A stretch of DNA of 14,686 bases, from the NCBI GenBank assembly GCA_910579805.1, contig CAJTWM010000039.1, positions 1-14,686 on the forward strand, written 5' to 3'. Shown in pieces: positions 7,701 through 13,332 of the stretch. A program made the position numbers and the translations under genes. A model generated the notes under the pieces. It did not search any database and had not been told where the DNA came from. It saw nothing but the letters and a program-made list of their open reading frames with translations. This DNA is from an uncultured Lachnospiraceae bacterium (GTDB lineage Bacteria > Bacillota > Clostridia > Lachnospirales > Lachnospiraceae). Position 1 is the stretch's first letter. Every line of letters begins with the position of its first letter.

Positions 7701-9270
7701 AAAGGGAAAAGGAAACTACGGCGGAAAAGAAACCGCTGCCTTCAAAATACTTCCGATAGACTTAAACGACAGCCGTGTCATAACGGAAGACATCATAACC
7801 GCTTACAATAAAAAAGTACAGAAAAAAGTCCCGGGCCTGACCTATAATGGCAAAAAACTGGCAAAAAACAAAGATTTTATCGTATCTTATCCTGCATTAG
7901 AACGCGGGGATAAGGATGCCTTGAAAACAATCGGCACATATGATATTGTCCTAACCGCAAAACCGGGAGGAAATTTCACCGGAACAAGAACCGTCAAGCT
8001 TACAATCACGGACAGCATATTATTAAACAAAGTATCGGTCAAAAAAATACCAAGCCAGGCCTATACCGGAAATGCCATAGAGCCAGAGCTTACACTTACT
8101 TATAAAAAAACACCTTTGGTAAAGGGGACGGATTACACCGTTTCTTATGCCGACAATATATCCGCGGGAACTGCCACGGTCATTCTGACCGGAACCGGAA
8201 AATATGCCGGAACTAAAAAGGTAACCTTCAAAATCAACGGGATTTCCTTGAAAAAGGCGGAAATATTAGGATTACAGGACCGGATGTATGACGGCAGCCC
8301 ACAGGAACCAATGCTTACGGTCTCAGCGGACCATATGACATTAGAAAAAGGAAAAGATTATGAGGTATCTTATTCCAATCACATAAACGCCGGAAAAGCG
8401 AGTGTGACCATAACGGGAAAAGGCAAATATACCGGCACTGTGAAAAAGACGTTCCGTATTGAAGCCCATCCGGTACTGGAAGACATGGGACTGCAGGGGG
8501 GAATCACCGCCAAATATGTGAAAGGCGGCAGCCGTCCGAAGGTGGAACTGACTTTTGCAGGGAAAAAGCTGAAAGAGGGAACTGACTATACCATTTCTTA
8601 CCGGAACAATAAATCAGTCACCTCGCCGGAAACTAAAAATAAACCAAGTCTTATCATAACCGGAAAGGGCAATTTTAAGGGAAAGCTGACAAAATACTTT
8701 ACGATTGTAAACAAAGCATTGGACGATCCGGAGCTGCCCGTAACGATAATGGCGGCGGATAAAGCGTTTACGGACAAGGCCGGAAACTATAAAAGCACGC
8801 CCATATTGACGGATGCAGACGGGAAAAAACTGACCGCAGGAAAAGACTATGAAAAAGAAATCTTATATACCTTAGATGACGGCACGGTGCTGACTGCAAA
8901 AGACAAACTGGAAACAGGCACAAACGTCAAAGTAAAAGTAATGGGAAAGGGCACCTATTATGGGGAACTGGAAACTGTTTACCGGATCACCCCAAAAGAT
9001 TTCACCAAAGCGAAGATTCGTATCGAACCGCAGATTTATACCGGAAAGAATATTACCCCTGCCGAGAAAGATATTACGGTAAAGGCCGGAAAAGATACCT
9101 TAACTTATAATGTAGATTATGAGATCGTGGAAACAAGCTATGTAAATAATAAAAAGAAAGGTACGGCAAAAGTAACGGTCAAGGGAAAAGGAAACTACGG
9201 CGGCATGAAGACCGTAACTTTCAGAATTACGGCCAAGCAGTTTATATGGTTTTTCAGACTGTTCAAATAA
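1768..9270 (+). CDS. Giant secreted BspA-type LRR, Big_2 and InlB-repeat surface protein (2500 aa)
   Basis: This is probably an extracellular adhesin or surface-scaffold protein; its ligand is unknown. AGGAGA at 1753-1758 fixes the start at 1768. Residues 1-32 form a Sec signal peptide (basic MKKGKVR, hydrophobic core, cleavage near KASAAG). Residues about 33-155 are an acidic Glu/Gln/Thr-rich linker. Residues about 225-531 hold around ten BspA/DUF285 repeats of 26 residues (FDTSNVTNM..MF..C.NL..LDLSN). Residues about 580-690 resemble a carboxypeptidase-regulatory-like beta fold. Residues about 700-930 are an unassigned Gly-rich beta module. Residues about 985-1345 look propeller-like, with repeated strands such as YPHMTAEGNKAYLVWN and FSPIVAADGNMASVAWL. 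Residues about 1350-1560 suggest two CARDB-like Ig folds, and 1562-1811 three Big_2 folds (VTVDANGAVLAKGEG, VTVDGQGTVTAVAEG). Residues 1812-1893 are an InlB/List-Bact type repeat (IFDTMGGT, FCGWYPDKNGTG, YYAKW). Residues 1919-2490 are seven tandem beta modules. The tail QFIWFFRLFK has no LPXTG, SLH or CWB motif. Domain edges are approximate. Confidence 0.9.
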   Translation: MKKGKVRVLAGIMGTVLVWTEVLSVGIKASAAGEVPAVMTEAEAQEESTEGTVEYAAQEPENQASENSTEKEGTQEEVPDGEEIVGGETEGDSATQEGEEQEEEEIEKTEEETGQENTEIGEENSSAEKTGDLETGQETEETDSNMDGELKVRQEGWESMASADDIASGISNDIAWVIDANGKLTVEGTGDFKESSSEYMRAPWWSYCDSIKSATINVSGMTDASYMFYRCNKIINIDFSNFSTDKVTNMVCMFGMCSNLASLDLSNFDTSNVTNMNCMFWLCDNLKNLDLSSFNTSKVKNMGSMFSECNNLESVNLDSFNTDKVEDMSTMFYNCKNLYNLNVNSFNTSKVKDMGGMFSNCSNLKKLDVSNFDTQNVTHMGSWFVYTDLDPSEEVEVSGMFSGCSSLTELDVSNFDTSNVTTMWGMFYRCSNLKSLDVSNFDTSQVETMAWMFYGCNQLSYLDLSGWDTGNVTNVSDMFGECKSLTDLDLSNFNLEKADTRPPEGYWDLYDSDMFADCINLSTIYTPYNLQYPIPLPTQSASDTWCRSDGTTVTELPQNLTYSVALGRNHIPKEKDSADQLTNSGNSLFLFRDAMTGVPIKGDRVCIEEKFTGTHYYYPSKDTGYISFPLSKNCKEVFISTYFDGYEHFGGWAQLSYYQSESGIYTFDIKPKQDKYICRLPSMKTSVTTSAPDVETEDGNVGLFNINMGFDMDFGKGVSSTVTYDKDTKTVKVAVSTEGKASYDAIKEAYKTSGSKSGHTLDEQFKNVDESMKPGKFCNVSVKMAVSGYLEFSDTGKFMEGGVIVVATGSGAVEYRPVCAAGLAYAKLELSMTLGGNLVFTYVEGNLDVSAVIICAPTAKIVVGVGWNLAHTEIGAIGKFPVSITIPYVDDKESLSINASFSLYGEVKFFCFGGKRTTTVEGNIWPAMSFSDYADSKSVSLEPSVDDLEILPRNYLSAEKQGGIAAYSRQNESVLTPSDSFRYSEISEDQGVFPENNVQYVKLSDGTEILAWIHDFGDKSSANRTTLVYSVNKNDGNGWGSLASVCSDTKTGDYYPHMTAEGNKAYLVWNKAAMEFSEDTTVDTVSSNMDIYAAVFENGSFSEPQRISESGNGLMEFSPIVAADGNMASVAWLVNSENDYHYTKGSNAIWVCEYKGGVWGSPVCYASGLHYVSDYDMDYVGGSPAVLYAEDADNVSATQDGTVYYIRNGKKAMAGDASYRAEIVDLCDGTLYFSGGNRVYKASADKLSYIYDTGIATDNFTVVKNASGEEVILFLKQDGFAGSVCASYFRNGLYTSPVPIVENGSRITNYSPVYYDDQTISIAYDEEEILDDPNLIYGLADMVVTRNVQPESFFVAPSLAYRASDAAEGNIVEFTASASNFTAHEVSKVKVSLTGNSLGDLHTEIMEVNIPVGESQNISLSYLLPEPMINQQYTLTVIPVDAEDKELSDNSAVCELGFSDIVLTDLKLEGNKISGTVKNIGCQTAENVSLTMKEDNQENTPFAVLSYGGNSLAAGESWRFSQEIEPAVFENVGEVKYYLLSAETDSQENSYSNNSSTLYSEPVAPDEILFDQTELVMQEKTAGTIHAKILPENATFQNAVYTSGDNRIALVDEKGTVYAVGKGKTVITAYTPDGSLSTACEITVEGQAEIPYTLSEQKLELEVGTESALCVKAADGTDAEGVIWASTNEEVVTVDANGAVLAKGEGIAYLTASVDTFTDVCIVRVSDHSILQLACAESSLQLTVGETARLEMEVIPKDTTMEKTLTYTSEDTSVVTVDGQGTVTAVAEGSTMVTVSSVNGVQNRIPVTVSAPVTYTVIFDTMGGTRVDPIEVKADKVTTEEGDDYIGYVASIPDTYKEGYLFCGWYPDKNGTGETLKTDTPVTEDEIYYAKWQPGGFDDDYEGVLPEDIPEGGIPSGLWIAGIDAQGYPYTGKAIKPTVRVYDGSTRLKAGTDYTLSYKNNTKANDASDAKKAPTITVKGKGNYGGKETAAFKILPIDLNDSRVITEDIITAYNKKVQKKVPGLTYNGKKLAKNKDFIVSYPALERGDKDALKTIGTYDIVLTAKPGGNFTGTRTVKLTITDSILLNKVSVKKIPSQAYTGNAIEPELTLTYKKTPLVKGTDYTVSYADNISAGTATVILTGTGKYAGTKKVTFKINGISLKKAEILGLQDRMYDGSPQEPMLTVSADHMTLEKGKDYEVSYSNHINAGKASVTITGKGKYTGTVKKTFRIEAHPVLEDMGLQGGITAKYVKGGSRPKVELTFAGKKLKEGTDYTISYRNNKSVTSPETKNKPSLIITGKGNFKGKLTKYFTIVNKALDDPELPVTIMAADKAFTDKAGNYKSTPILTDADGKKLTAGKDYEKEILYTLDDGTVLTAKDKLETGTNVKVKVMGKGTYYGELETVYRITPKDFTKAKIRIEPQIYTGKNITPAEKDITVKAGKDTLTYNVDYEIVETSYVNNKKKGTAKVTVKGKGNYGGMKTVTFRITAKQFIWFFRLFK
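2491..3243 (+). repeat. 78-bp (26-residue) BspA/DUF285 tandem repeats
   Basis: Within the giant surface-protein gene, units starting at residue 242 repeat every 78 bp with the consensus FDTSxVxxMxxMFxxCxNLxxLDLSN. Nine in-register units are readable, flanked by a degenerate unit on each side. One unit (FDTQNVTHM..., about residues 372-414) carries a 17-residue insertion including DLDPSEEVEVSG. A Cys follows nearly every MF pair, giving a ladder of cysteines; the first two units have an extra Cys before MF. At DNA level the block is markedly A+T-rich compared with both flanks. Confidence 0.9.
7522..9237 (+). repeat. Seven tandem ~75-95-residue C-terminal beta modules
   Basis: Residues 1919-2490 of the giant protein contain seven related units starting near 1919, 2000, 2084, 2159, 2235, 2317 and 2412. 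The pattern in the better-preserved units is Y(T/D)G..I.P...V......L..GTDYT.SY.NN......A.VT..GKGNY.G.....F.I. Units 2 and 6 are the most divergent: unit 2 loses the SYxNN turn and unit 6 carries an insertion. The first and last units share an exact 23-bp DNA stretch (7702-7724 and 9181-9203), in frame and 1479 bp apart. Such modules are common at the C-terminus of large clostridial surface proteins and are usually read as stalk or spacer elements. Confidence 0.85.
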
Positions 9271-9333
9271 TTTTATTTCACTGATGTTTCGCTGCGATAG
9301 AAAACCGCTGTAACCGAACGAGCTGTATAGAAC

Positions 9334-9365
9334 AAAAAAGGAAATGTTTACGCATTTCCTTTTTT
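9334..9365 (+). terminator. Rho-independent terminator after the giant surface-protein gene
   Basis: A perfect 13-bp stem AAAAAAGGAAATG / CATTTCCTTTTTT (9334-9346 and 9353-9365) closes a 6-base TTTACG loop, 63 bp after the stop codon. The six terminal T residues form the U-tract on the plus strand. The stem begins with six A residues, so it could also work on the opposite strand. It insulates the surface-protein gene from the zinc-ribbon/rlmH group. Confidence 0.9.
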
Positions 9366-9479
9366 GGTGTAAAATAAATAAAAATAGTTACCATATTGAT
9401 GAAGCGGGATCAGGCAGCCTGTATCCGGCTCATTGATTTTGGAAACGAAATACGAAAGAACAATATTGGGGGAAGAAAA

Positions 9480-10331
9480 ATGCCGTGGTGTCCAAAATGT
9501 AAAAACGAATATGTGGAAGGAACAAAAGAATGCGTCTCCTGCAAAGTACAGCTTGTAGAAAAGCTGGAAGAGAGAAAATCCATTACTTTTGGGGAAGCAG
9601 GAGAGATGGAGCGGTTAAAGGACTTTTTGGAATATAATCAGATCGAAAACGTAGAAGTCATATTTAACGGGGAAGACAGTACCTATGAATTATGTGTGGA
9701 AAAGGAAGACGAAAAACAAGCGAAAAAACTGACCTCTGTATTTTTAAGGGAAGAAGCGGCAAAAGCGGAAGAGGCGGACGAGGAGGAAAACGGTGCGCCA
9801 GAAGCGGAAAAGTACACCGTATATCAGAATAATGCAACAAAAGCGGAAGACAACAAATCTTCGGCATTTACCCTTTTGATCGTAGGCGGGATAGGCATTT
9901 TTCTTATCATACTTTGCATGACCGGTGTGATAACCTTAAGTTTAAGCGCAACGTCAAAGTACATGGTTTATGGCGTCATGGGCGCTCTTTTCACATTATT
10001 TATCATTATGGGGATCGTATCCTTACGTTCTTATAAGATTTTTGCCCAGAAAGCTCAAAAGGAAGACAGTCTGACGGAAGAAATCGTGAACTGGTGTCTT
10101 GCCGATTTAAGCGGGGAAACGATTGACCAAATGATTTGGGGCGGCGAAGACGGAAAGTATGAAAATGCGAAAGATAACTTTTCGGAGGAAATGAAATATT
10201 TTAAGCGCACGGAAAAGATGAAGGAATTGATCAATGAAAAGTTCCTGAATTTAGACGAAGCGTATCTGGAACATATTTTAGACGATATTTACACCGGAAT
10301 ATATGACAAAAATTGTGATGAAAAAGAATGA
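9480..10331 (+). CDS. Zinc-ribbon membrane protein with two TM segments
   Basis: Function unknown. The 283-residue product begins MPWCPKCKNEYVEGTKECVSC, a zinc ribbon with Cys4, Cys7, Cys18 and Cys21. Residues about 43-90 form a small alpha/beta segment (MERLKDFLEYNQIENVEVIF) reminiscent of DUF2007-type signal-transducing domains. A Glu/Ala-rich linker (91-110) follows, then two hydrophobic helices at about 129-155 and 160-183, and a charged helical C-terminus of about 100 residues. The start at 9480 is chosen over the in-frame ATG at 9396 because GGGGGAAG lies just upstream (about 9468-9475) and the zinc ribbon begins at that Met; the longer N-terminus looks non-coding. The likely topology puts both soluble ends in the cytoplasm. 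It lies 209 bp upstream of rlmH on the same strand; cotranscription is possible but not shown. Confidence 0.8.
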   Translation: MPWCPKCKNEYVEGTKECVSCKVQLVEKLEERKSITFGEAGEMERLKDFLEYNQIENVEVIFNGEDSTYELCVEKEDEKQAKKLTSVFLREEAAKAEEADEEENGAPEAEKYTVYQNNATKAEDNKSSAFTLLIVGGIGIFLIILCMTGVITLSLSATSKYMVYGVMGALFTLFIIMGIVSLRSYKIFAQKAQKEDSLTEEIVNWCLADLSGETIDQMIWGGEDGKYENAKDNFSEEMKYFKRTEKMKELINEKFLNLDEAYLEHILDDIYTGIYDKNCDEKE

Positions 10332-10418
10332 GCGCTGAAGAGGGGACGTCATTTTCTGGCGGACTTTTGGCAATTTGCCGTCTAAGCGGACCAAAAAATA
10401 CAAAAATAGAACGGGCAG

Positions 10419-10538
10419 ATGAGAGCTAACAGGAAAAGGGCAGCCCGACAAGAGCGAGAGAATAAGTTTGGAAGTAAATTTCCAAACTGCTTATTGGCGG
10501 CAGTACCACAAGCAAAGCTTGTAGTATGCGGGGGATAG
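10419..10538 (+). other. Hairpin-rich leader region upstream of rlmH, with a possible 39-codon ORF
   Basis: The 209-bp gap before rlmH contains two strong dyads. The first pairs AGTTTGGAA (10465-10473) with TTCCAAACT (10480-10488), and continues outward through AATAA/TTATT after a 2-base bulge. The second pairs ACAAGC with GCTTGT (10508-10513 and 10517-10522) around AAA, extended by TAC/GTA across one mismatch. Neither is followed by a T-run, so terminator function is unlikely. A frame from ATG 10419 to TAG 10536-10538 would encode a basic 39-residue peptide ending two bases before rlmH, but it has only a weak GGG upstream and reads through both hairpins. It could be a leader peptide or a dispersed repeat of the REP kind. 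Coding status is doubtful. Confidence 0.35.
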
Positions 10539-10540
10539 AA

Positions 10541-11020
10541 ATGAAGATAACACTGATAGCGGTCGGAAAAATAAAAGAAAAATTTTTTAGGGACGCCGTT
10601 GCAGAATACGCAAAAAGGCTTTCTAAATACTGCAAGCTGGAGATTGTGGAAGTGGCGGATGAAAAAACACCGGATAAACCAAGTCCGGCAGAAGAAAATG
10701 CGGTCAAAGAAAAAGAGGCTGACCGCATTTTTAAATATCTCAAAGAGGACGCTTATGTATATACGCTGGAAATCCTCGGAGACAAAGAGGATTCCGTTGC
10801 CTTTGCCAAACAGATAGAAGATATCGGAATCAGCGGAAAAAGCCATATTCAGTTTGTGATCGGCGGCTCCCTCGGACTTCATGAACGTGTAGGAAGGAGA
10901 GCAGATAAAAAACTTAGTTTTTCCGATATGACCTTTCCCCACCAGCTTATGCGGGTGATATTATTGGAACAGATTTACCGTGCTTACCGGATCATAAGCA
11001 AAGAGCCTTATCATAAGTGA
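10541..11020 (+). CDS. rlmH: 23S rRNA (pseudouridine1915-N3)-methyltransferase RlmH
   Basis: RlmH is a SPOUT-class (alpha/beta knot) enzyme that uses SAM to methylate N3 of pseudouridine 1915 in helix 69 of 23S rRNA, acting on assembled 70S ribosomes. The start MKITLIAVGKIKEKFF is the canonical N-terminus. The knot motifs FVIGGSLGLHERV and SFSDMTFPHQLMRVILLEQ, and the C-terminal YRAYRIISKEPYHK, are intact. The 159-residue length equals the usual family size of about 155-159. The start at 10541 is chosen over the in-frame ATG at 10526 because family homology begins there and a GGGGGAT sequence sits directly upstream. The 3' end (TTATCATAAGTGA) resembles the staphylococcal orfX/SCCmec attachment region because the C-terminal residues are conserved; no matching second repeat is seen. 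A pyroglutamyl-peptidase-like gene follows after 14 bp. Confidence 0.97.
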   Translation: MKITLIAVGKIKEKFFRDAVAEYAKRLSKYCKLEIVEVADEKTPDKPSPAEENAVKEKEADRIFKYLKEDAYVYTLEILGDKEDSVAFAKQIEDIGISGKSHIQFVIGGSLGLHERVGRRADKKLSFSDMTFPHQLMRVILLEQIYRAYRIISKEPYHK

Positions 11021-11034
11021 AGGAGAAAAGGCGG

Positions 11035-11556
11035 ATGAATGCAGGAAACAGACCAGAGGCAAAATATATGAAGAAGATTCTCATGACGGGATTTTGTAGT
11101 ACATCTTCAGAATTACTTGTAAAAAAGGCCGCTTGTAAGTCATTAATACTTCCGAATGATAAACTATTGGATTCTCAGATTCTTTCGGCAGAAATTGACC
11201 AGCAAGCTTATAAGTATATTTTCAGTTTTGGACAAAAACCAAATATCAAAGATAAGGTATGTATCGAAACTACTGCAAGAAACGGAATCAGGAGTTTCCA
11301 TACAGACTTTGCATACGATAAACTTCAGCAGGCTTTTGAATCGGAAAAAATAATGGTCCGGATTTCCGATAATGCCGGGTCATCTTTTTGTAATGCTTTA
11401 TATTGGAATATGTTGGAATATATTCGTGATCAGGAATTAAAAGCAAAAATTGTTTTTCTGCATATTCCGTTCTGTAAGAATATGACGGCATCTGAGGATT
11501 TTTGTAAAAAAATACGGAAAGGGATTGAGAATTTCTGTTATTTGTTTCCGATGTAA
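11035..11556 (+). CDS. Pyroglutamyl-peptidase I-like (peptidase C15) protein, short form
   Basis: The 173-residue product looks like a divergent member of peptidase family C15, cytosolic cysteine peptidases that remove N-terminal pyroglutamate. The N-terminal strand KKILMTGF matches the family's opening. A catalytic triad can be placed: Glu78 in KVCIETTARN (compare 'I.iErvAiN'), Cys119 in SDNAGSSFCNALYW (compare 'S.tAGtyvCN.l.Y'), and His143 in FLHIPF (compare 'FiHvP'). The Cys-His spacing of 24 residues equals that of the classical Bacillus enzyme, whereas Glu-Cys is shorter by about 20 residues. The substrate-loop motif 'GFDPFGG..NPS' is missing, so specificity may differ. AAGGAG at 11020-11025 supports the ATG at 11035; a later in-frame Met before KKILMTGF (11068) is possible. 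The 14-bp gap suggests cotranscription with rlmH. Confidence 0.7.
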   Translation: MNAGNRPEAKYMKKILMTGFCSTSSELLVKKAACKSLILPNDKLLDSQILSAEIDQQAYKYIFSFGQKPNIKDKVCIETTARNGIRSFHTDFAYDKLQQAFESEKIMVRISDNAGSSFCNALYWNMLEYIRDQELKAKIVFLHIPFCKNMTASEDFCKKIRKGIENFCYLFPM

Positions 11557-11611
11557 AAGGTTATCCGATTCCAAAGTATAGCAGTAATTTTAGAAGAAAA
11601 GGAGAAATAAG

Positions 11612-12229
11612 ATGCTTAATAGCAAAGGATTTGATTTATGGGCGGATGGATATGATAAAAGTGTGGGTATGTCGGACGAGGATGGCACTTATCCGTTTGC
11701 GGGATATAAGCAGATATTAAATGTAATTTACAACAAAGTGCTGACAAGCAAAAGCTATACTGTTCTTGATATTGGGTTTGGCACTGCTACCCTGACGGCT
11801 AAACTGTATGAGCAAGGCTGCCATATCTGGGGACAGGATTTCTCAGGAAGAATGGTTGAACTGGCAAAAGAAAAAATGCCTGAGGCACAATTATTTCAAG
11901 GAGATTTTTCAAAGGGGCTTGTCGATGAATTAAAACATAATAGGTATGATGCAATTATAGCCACTTATTCCCTGCATCATCTGTCAGATGAGCAAAAGAT
12001 TCACTTTATTAAAAAAATTTTACCCCTATTGCAAGATGGGGGATGTCTGTATATTGGAGACGTAATGTTTGAAACGCGCACAGAGCTGGAGCGGCAAAAA
12101 GCATTGATAGGTTGGGAATGGGATGATGAAGAATTTTATTTTGCAGTAGATGAAATGATGAAATTTATCCCACAGGTGAAATATGAAAAGTATTCCTTCT
12201 GTGCCGGGTTGTTGTCAATAAAAGGATGA
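11612..12229 (+). CDS. Class I SAM-dependent methyltransferase, YrrT-like
   Basis: This 205-residue enzyme is predicted to transfer a methyl group from S-adenosylmethionine to an unknown acceptor. It starts FDLWADGYDKSVGMSDEDGTYPFAGYKQIL, a helical cap typical of YrrT/UbiE-like proteins. Motif I is VLDIGFGTA (51-59), the acidic residue at the end of strand 2 is Asp76 (WGQDFS), Asp98 lies in GDF, and the motif around strand 4 is YDAIIATYSLHHLS (112-125), followed by LQDGGCLYIGD. GGAG at 11601-11604 supports the start at 11612. It lies 55 bp after the peptidase-like gene on the same strand. The substrate cannot be read from sequence; resemblance to Bacillus YrrT (methionine-to-cysteine salvage) is weak evidence only. 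Confidence 0.85.
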   Translation: MLNSKGFDLWADGYDKSVGMSDEDGTYPFAGYKQILNVIYNKVLTSKSYTVLDIGFGTATLTAKLYEQGCHIWGQDFSGRMVELAKEKMPEAQLFQGDFSKGLVDELKHNRYDAIIATYSLHHLSDEQKIHFIKKILPLLQDGGCLYIGDVMFETRTELERQKALIGWEWDDEEFYFAVDEMMKFIPQVKYEKYSFCAGLLSIKG

Positions 12230-12243
12230 TGGCATATAAGACG

Positions 12244-12269
12244 GCATAAGGCATTGTTTGGCATTATGC
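12244..12269. repeat. Inverted repeat after the first methyltransferase gene
   Basis: GCATAA (12244-12249) pairs with TTATGC (12264-12269) around a 14-base loop, starting 15 bp after the stop codon. The dyad is short and not followed by a T-run, so it is at most a weak terminator or RNA-stability element. The rest of the 207-bp gap to the next gene holds a promoter-like element and a short leader frame. Confidence 0.3.
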
Positions 12270-12294
12270 GGCTGGAAGGAAGGGCTTGCGCCTA

Positions 12295-12323
12295 TTGTGA
12301 TTTATCGGGACGCTGTGTATAAT
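12295..12323 (+). promoter_or_regulatory. Sigma-A-type promoter for the second methyltransferase gene
   Basis: TTGTGA (12295-12300) and a perfect TATAAT (12318-12323) are separated by 17 bases, the ideal spacing. Transcription would start near 12330, leaving a 5' leader of about 105 bases before the ATG at 12437. The -10 and its downstream bases (TATAATGGAAATA) recur exactly near the window's right edge. Confidence 0.6.
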
Positions 12324-12398
12324 GGAAATATGGAATAACAGAGGAATGAACATACCGCGTTTTTCAGGCAGCGTTTTTAAAAGAAGGCAGAGGAAAGA

Positions 12399-12446
12399 AT
12401 GAATACATTGTTTGAATTGATGAAAGGAAGAATGTCATGCCGGTAA
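12399..12446 (+). CDS. Possible 15-residue leader peptide overlapping the methyltransferase start
   Basis: A short frame MNTLFELMKGRMSCR begins at ATG 12399 after AGAGGAAAGA, a good ribosome binding site, and stops at TAA 12444-12446. It overlaps the first 10 bases of the downstream methyltransferase in another frame. This arrangement would allow translational coupling, with ribosomes finishing the leader and re-initiating at 12437. No family is recognised, and at this length chance is a real alternative. Confidence 0.3.
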   Translation: MNTLFELMKGRMSCR

Positions 12447-13234
12447 TAAAAGGTTTGGAATGGACGTTTGACACAGTTGCATCTACCTATGAAAAATTTC
12501 GCCCCGGATATACAGATGACCTTTACAAAATGCTTTTTGATTACATTGCCCTCGACGAATCATCACATGTTGTTGAGGTAGGGATTGGAGGAGGACAGGC
12601 AACATTGCCAATTCTGCAAACAGGATGTAGTTTAACAGCGGTGGAATACGGAGAGAACTTTTCAAAATTGTGTGAGAAAAAGTTTGAGGAATATAAAAAT
12701 TTCTCAGTTATAACCAGAAAATTTGAGGATGTTGCTTTTCCGGATTCCCAATATGAATTAGTTTATTCTGCATCTGCGTTCCATTGGGTGCCGGAAGATG
12801 TTGGGTATTCAAAAGTTTATGCTATGTTGAAATCCGGAGGAGTTTTTGCACGATTTGCCAATCATCCCTATCGGGATAAGAGCAATCCTGTCCTTTCGGC
12901 GGAAATTGATAAGTTATATTCCAAGTATTATTGTGCCTACTATGGTAAAGATATGAAAACCGAAACGGAATATAGTGAAGAACAGGCTATCCATAGAGCT
13001 CAAATTGCAGAAAAATATGGTTTTATCGATATAAGGCATGGTATGTTTTATCGTACAAGAACATTCTCGGCTAAAGAGTATATAGCATTATTGGGAACGT
13101 ATTCTGACCACATTGCAATGGAAGAAAAGATAAGAACAGAATTCTTTGCAAAAATAGAGGAAACAATAAATCAATATGGCGGAGTGTTTGTTGTATACGA
13201 TACCATTGACTTGCAGCTTGCAAGAAAGCCATAA
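12437..13234 (+). CDS. Class I SAM-dependent methyltransferase (Methyltransf_11/25 type)
   Basis: This 265-residue predicted cytosolic methyltransferase has an unknown substrate. The opening FDTVASTYEKFRPGYTDDLY is typical of the UbiE/trans-aconitate methyltransferase-like group. Motif I is VVEVGIGGGQAT (45-56), the ribose-binding acidic residue is Glu70 (AVEYG), Glu97-Asp98 precede the strand-4 motif, and YELVYSASAFHWV (106-118) is characteristic of this subgroup. A C-terminal helical lid follows (about 145-265), including a Tyr-rich stretch YSKYYCAYYGKD. AAAGGAAG lies at 12423-12430, giving acceptable spacing to 12437. It has its own candidate promoter 114 bp upstream and is only distantly similar to the preceding methyltransferase, sharing the fold rather than being a recent duplication. 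Confidence 0.88.
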   Translation: MPVIKGLEWTFDTVASTYEKFRPGYTDDLYKMLFDYIALDESSHVVEVGIGGGQATLPILQTGCSLTAVEYGENFSKLCEKKFEEYKNFSVITRKFEDVAFPDSQYELVYSASAFHWVPEDVGYSKVYAMLKSGGVFARFANHPYRDKSNPVLSAEIDKLYSKYYCAYYGKDMKTETEYSEEQAIHRAQIAEKYGFIDIRHGMFYRTRTFSAKEYIALLGTYSDHIAMEEKIRTEFFAKIEETINQYGGVFVVYDTIDLQLARKP

Positions 13235-13332
13235 AACAGGAAAAACGTCAAATAAAAGAACAGTAAATTTTAAAAGAGATTTACCGGAATCTTACGGAAA
13301 GATTTTAACGGAAAGAGGGGTAGGTATAAGAT

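Noticed and set aside
9396..9479. Longer N-terminus for the zinc-ribbon protein starting at ATG 9396
   Set aside because: No ribosome binding site precedes it, and the zinc ribbon normally opens the protein; GGGGGAAG supports the start at 9480.
10382..10942. Minus-strand open frames opposite rlmH
   Set aside because: They lie antisense to a certain, highly conserved gene and show no recognisable domains.
11000..11020. rlmH 3' end as an attachment site for an integrative element, as in staphylococcal SCC
   Set aside because: The TATCATAA-like end is explained by the conserved C-terminal YHK codons, and no matching second direct repeat or ccr-type large recombinase is found downstream in the window.
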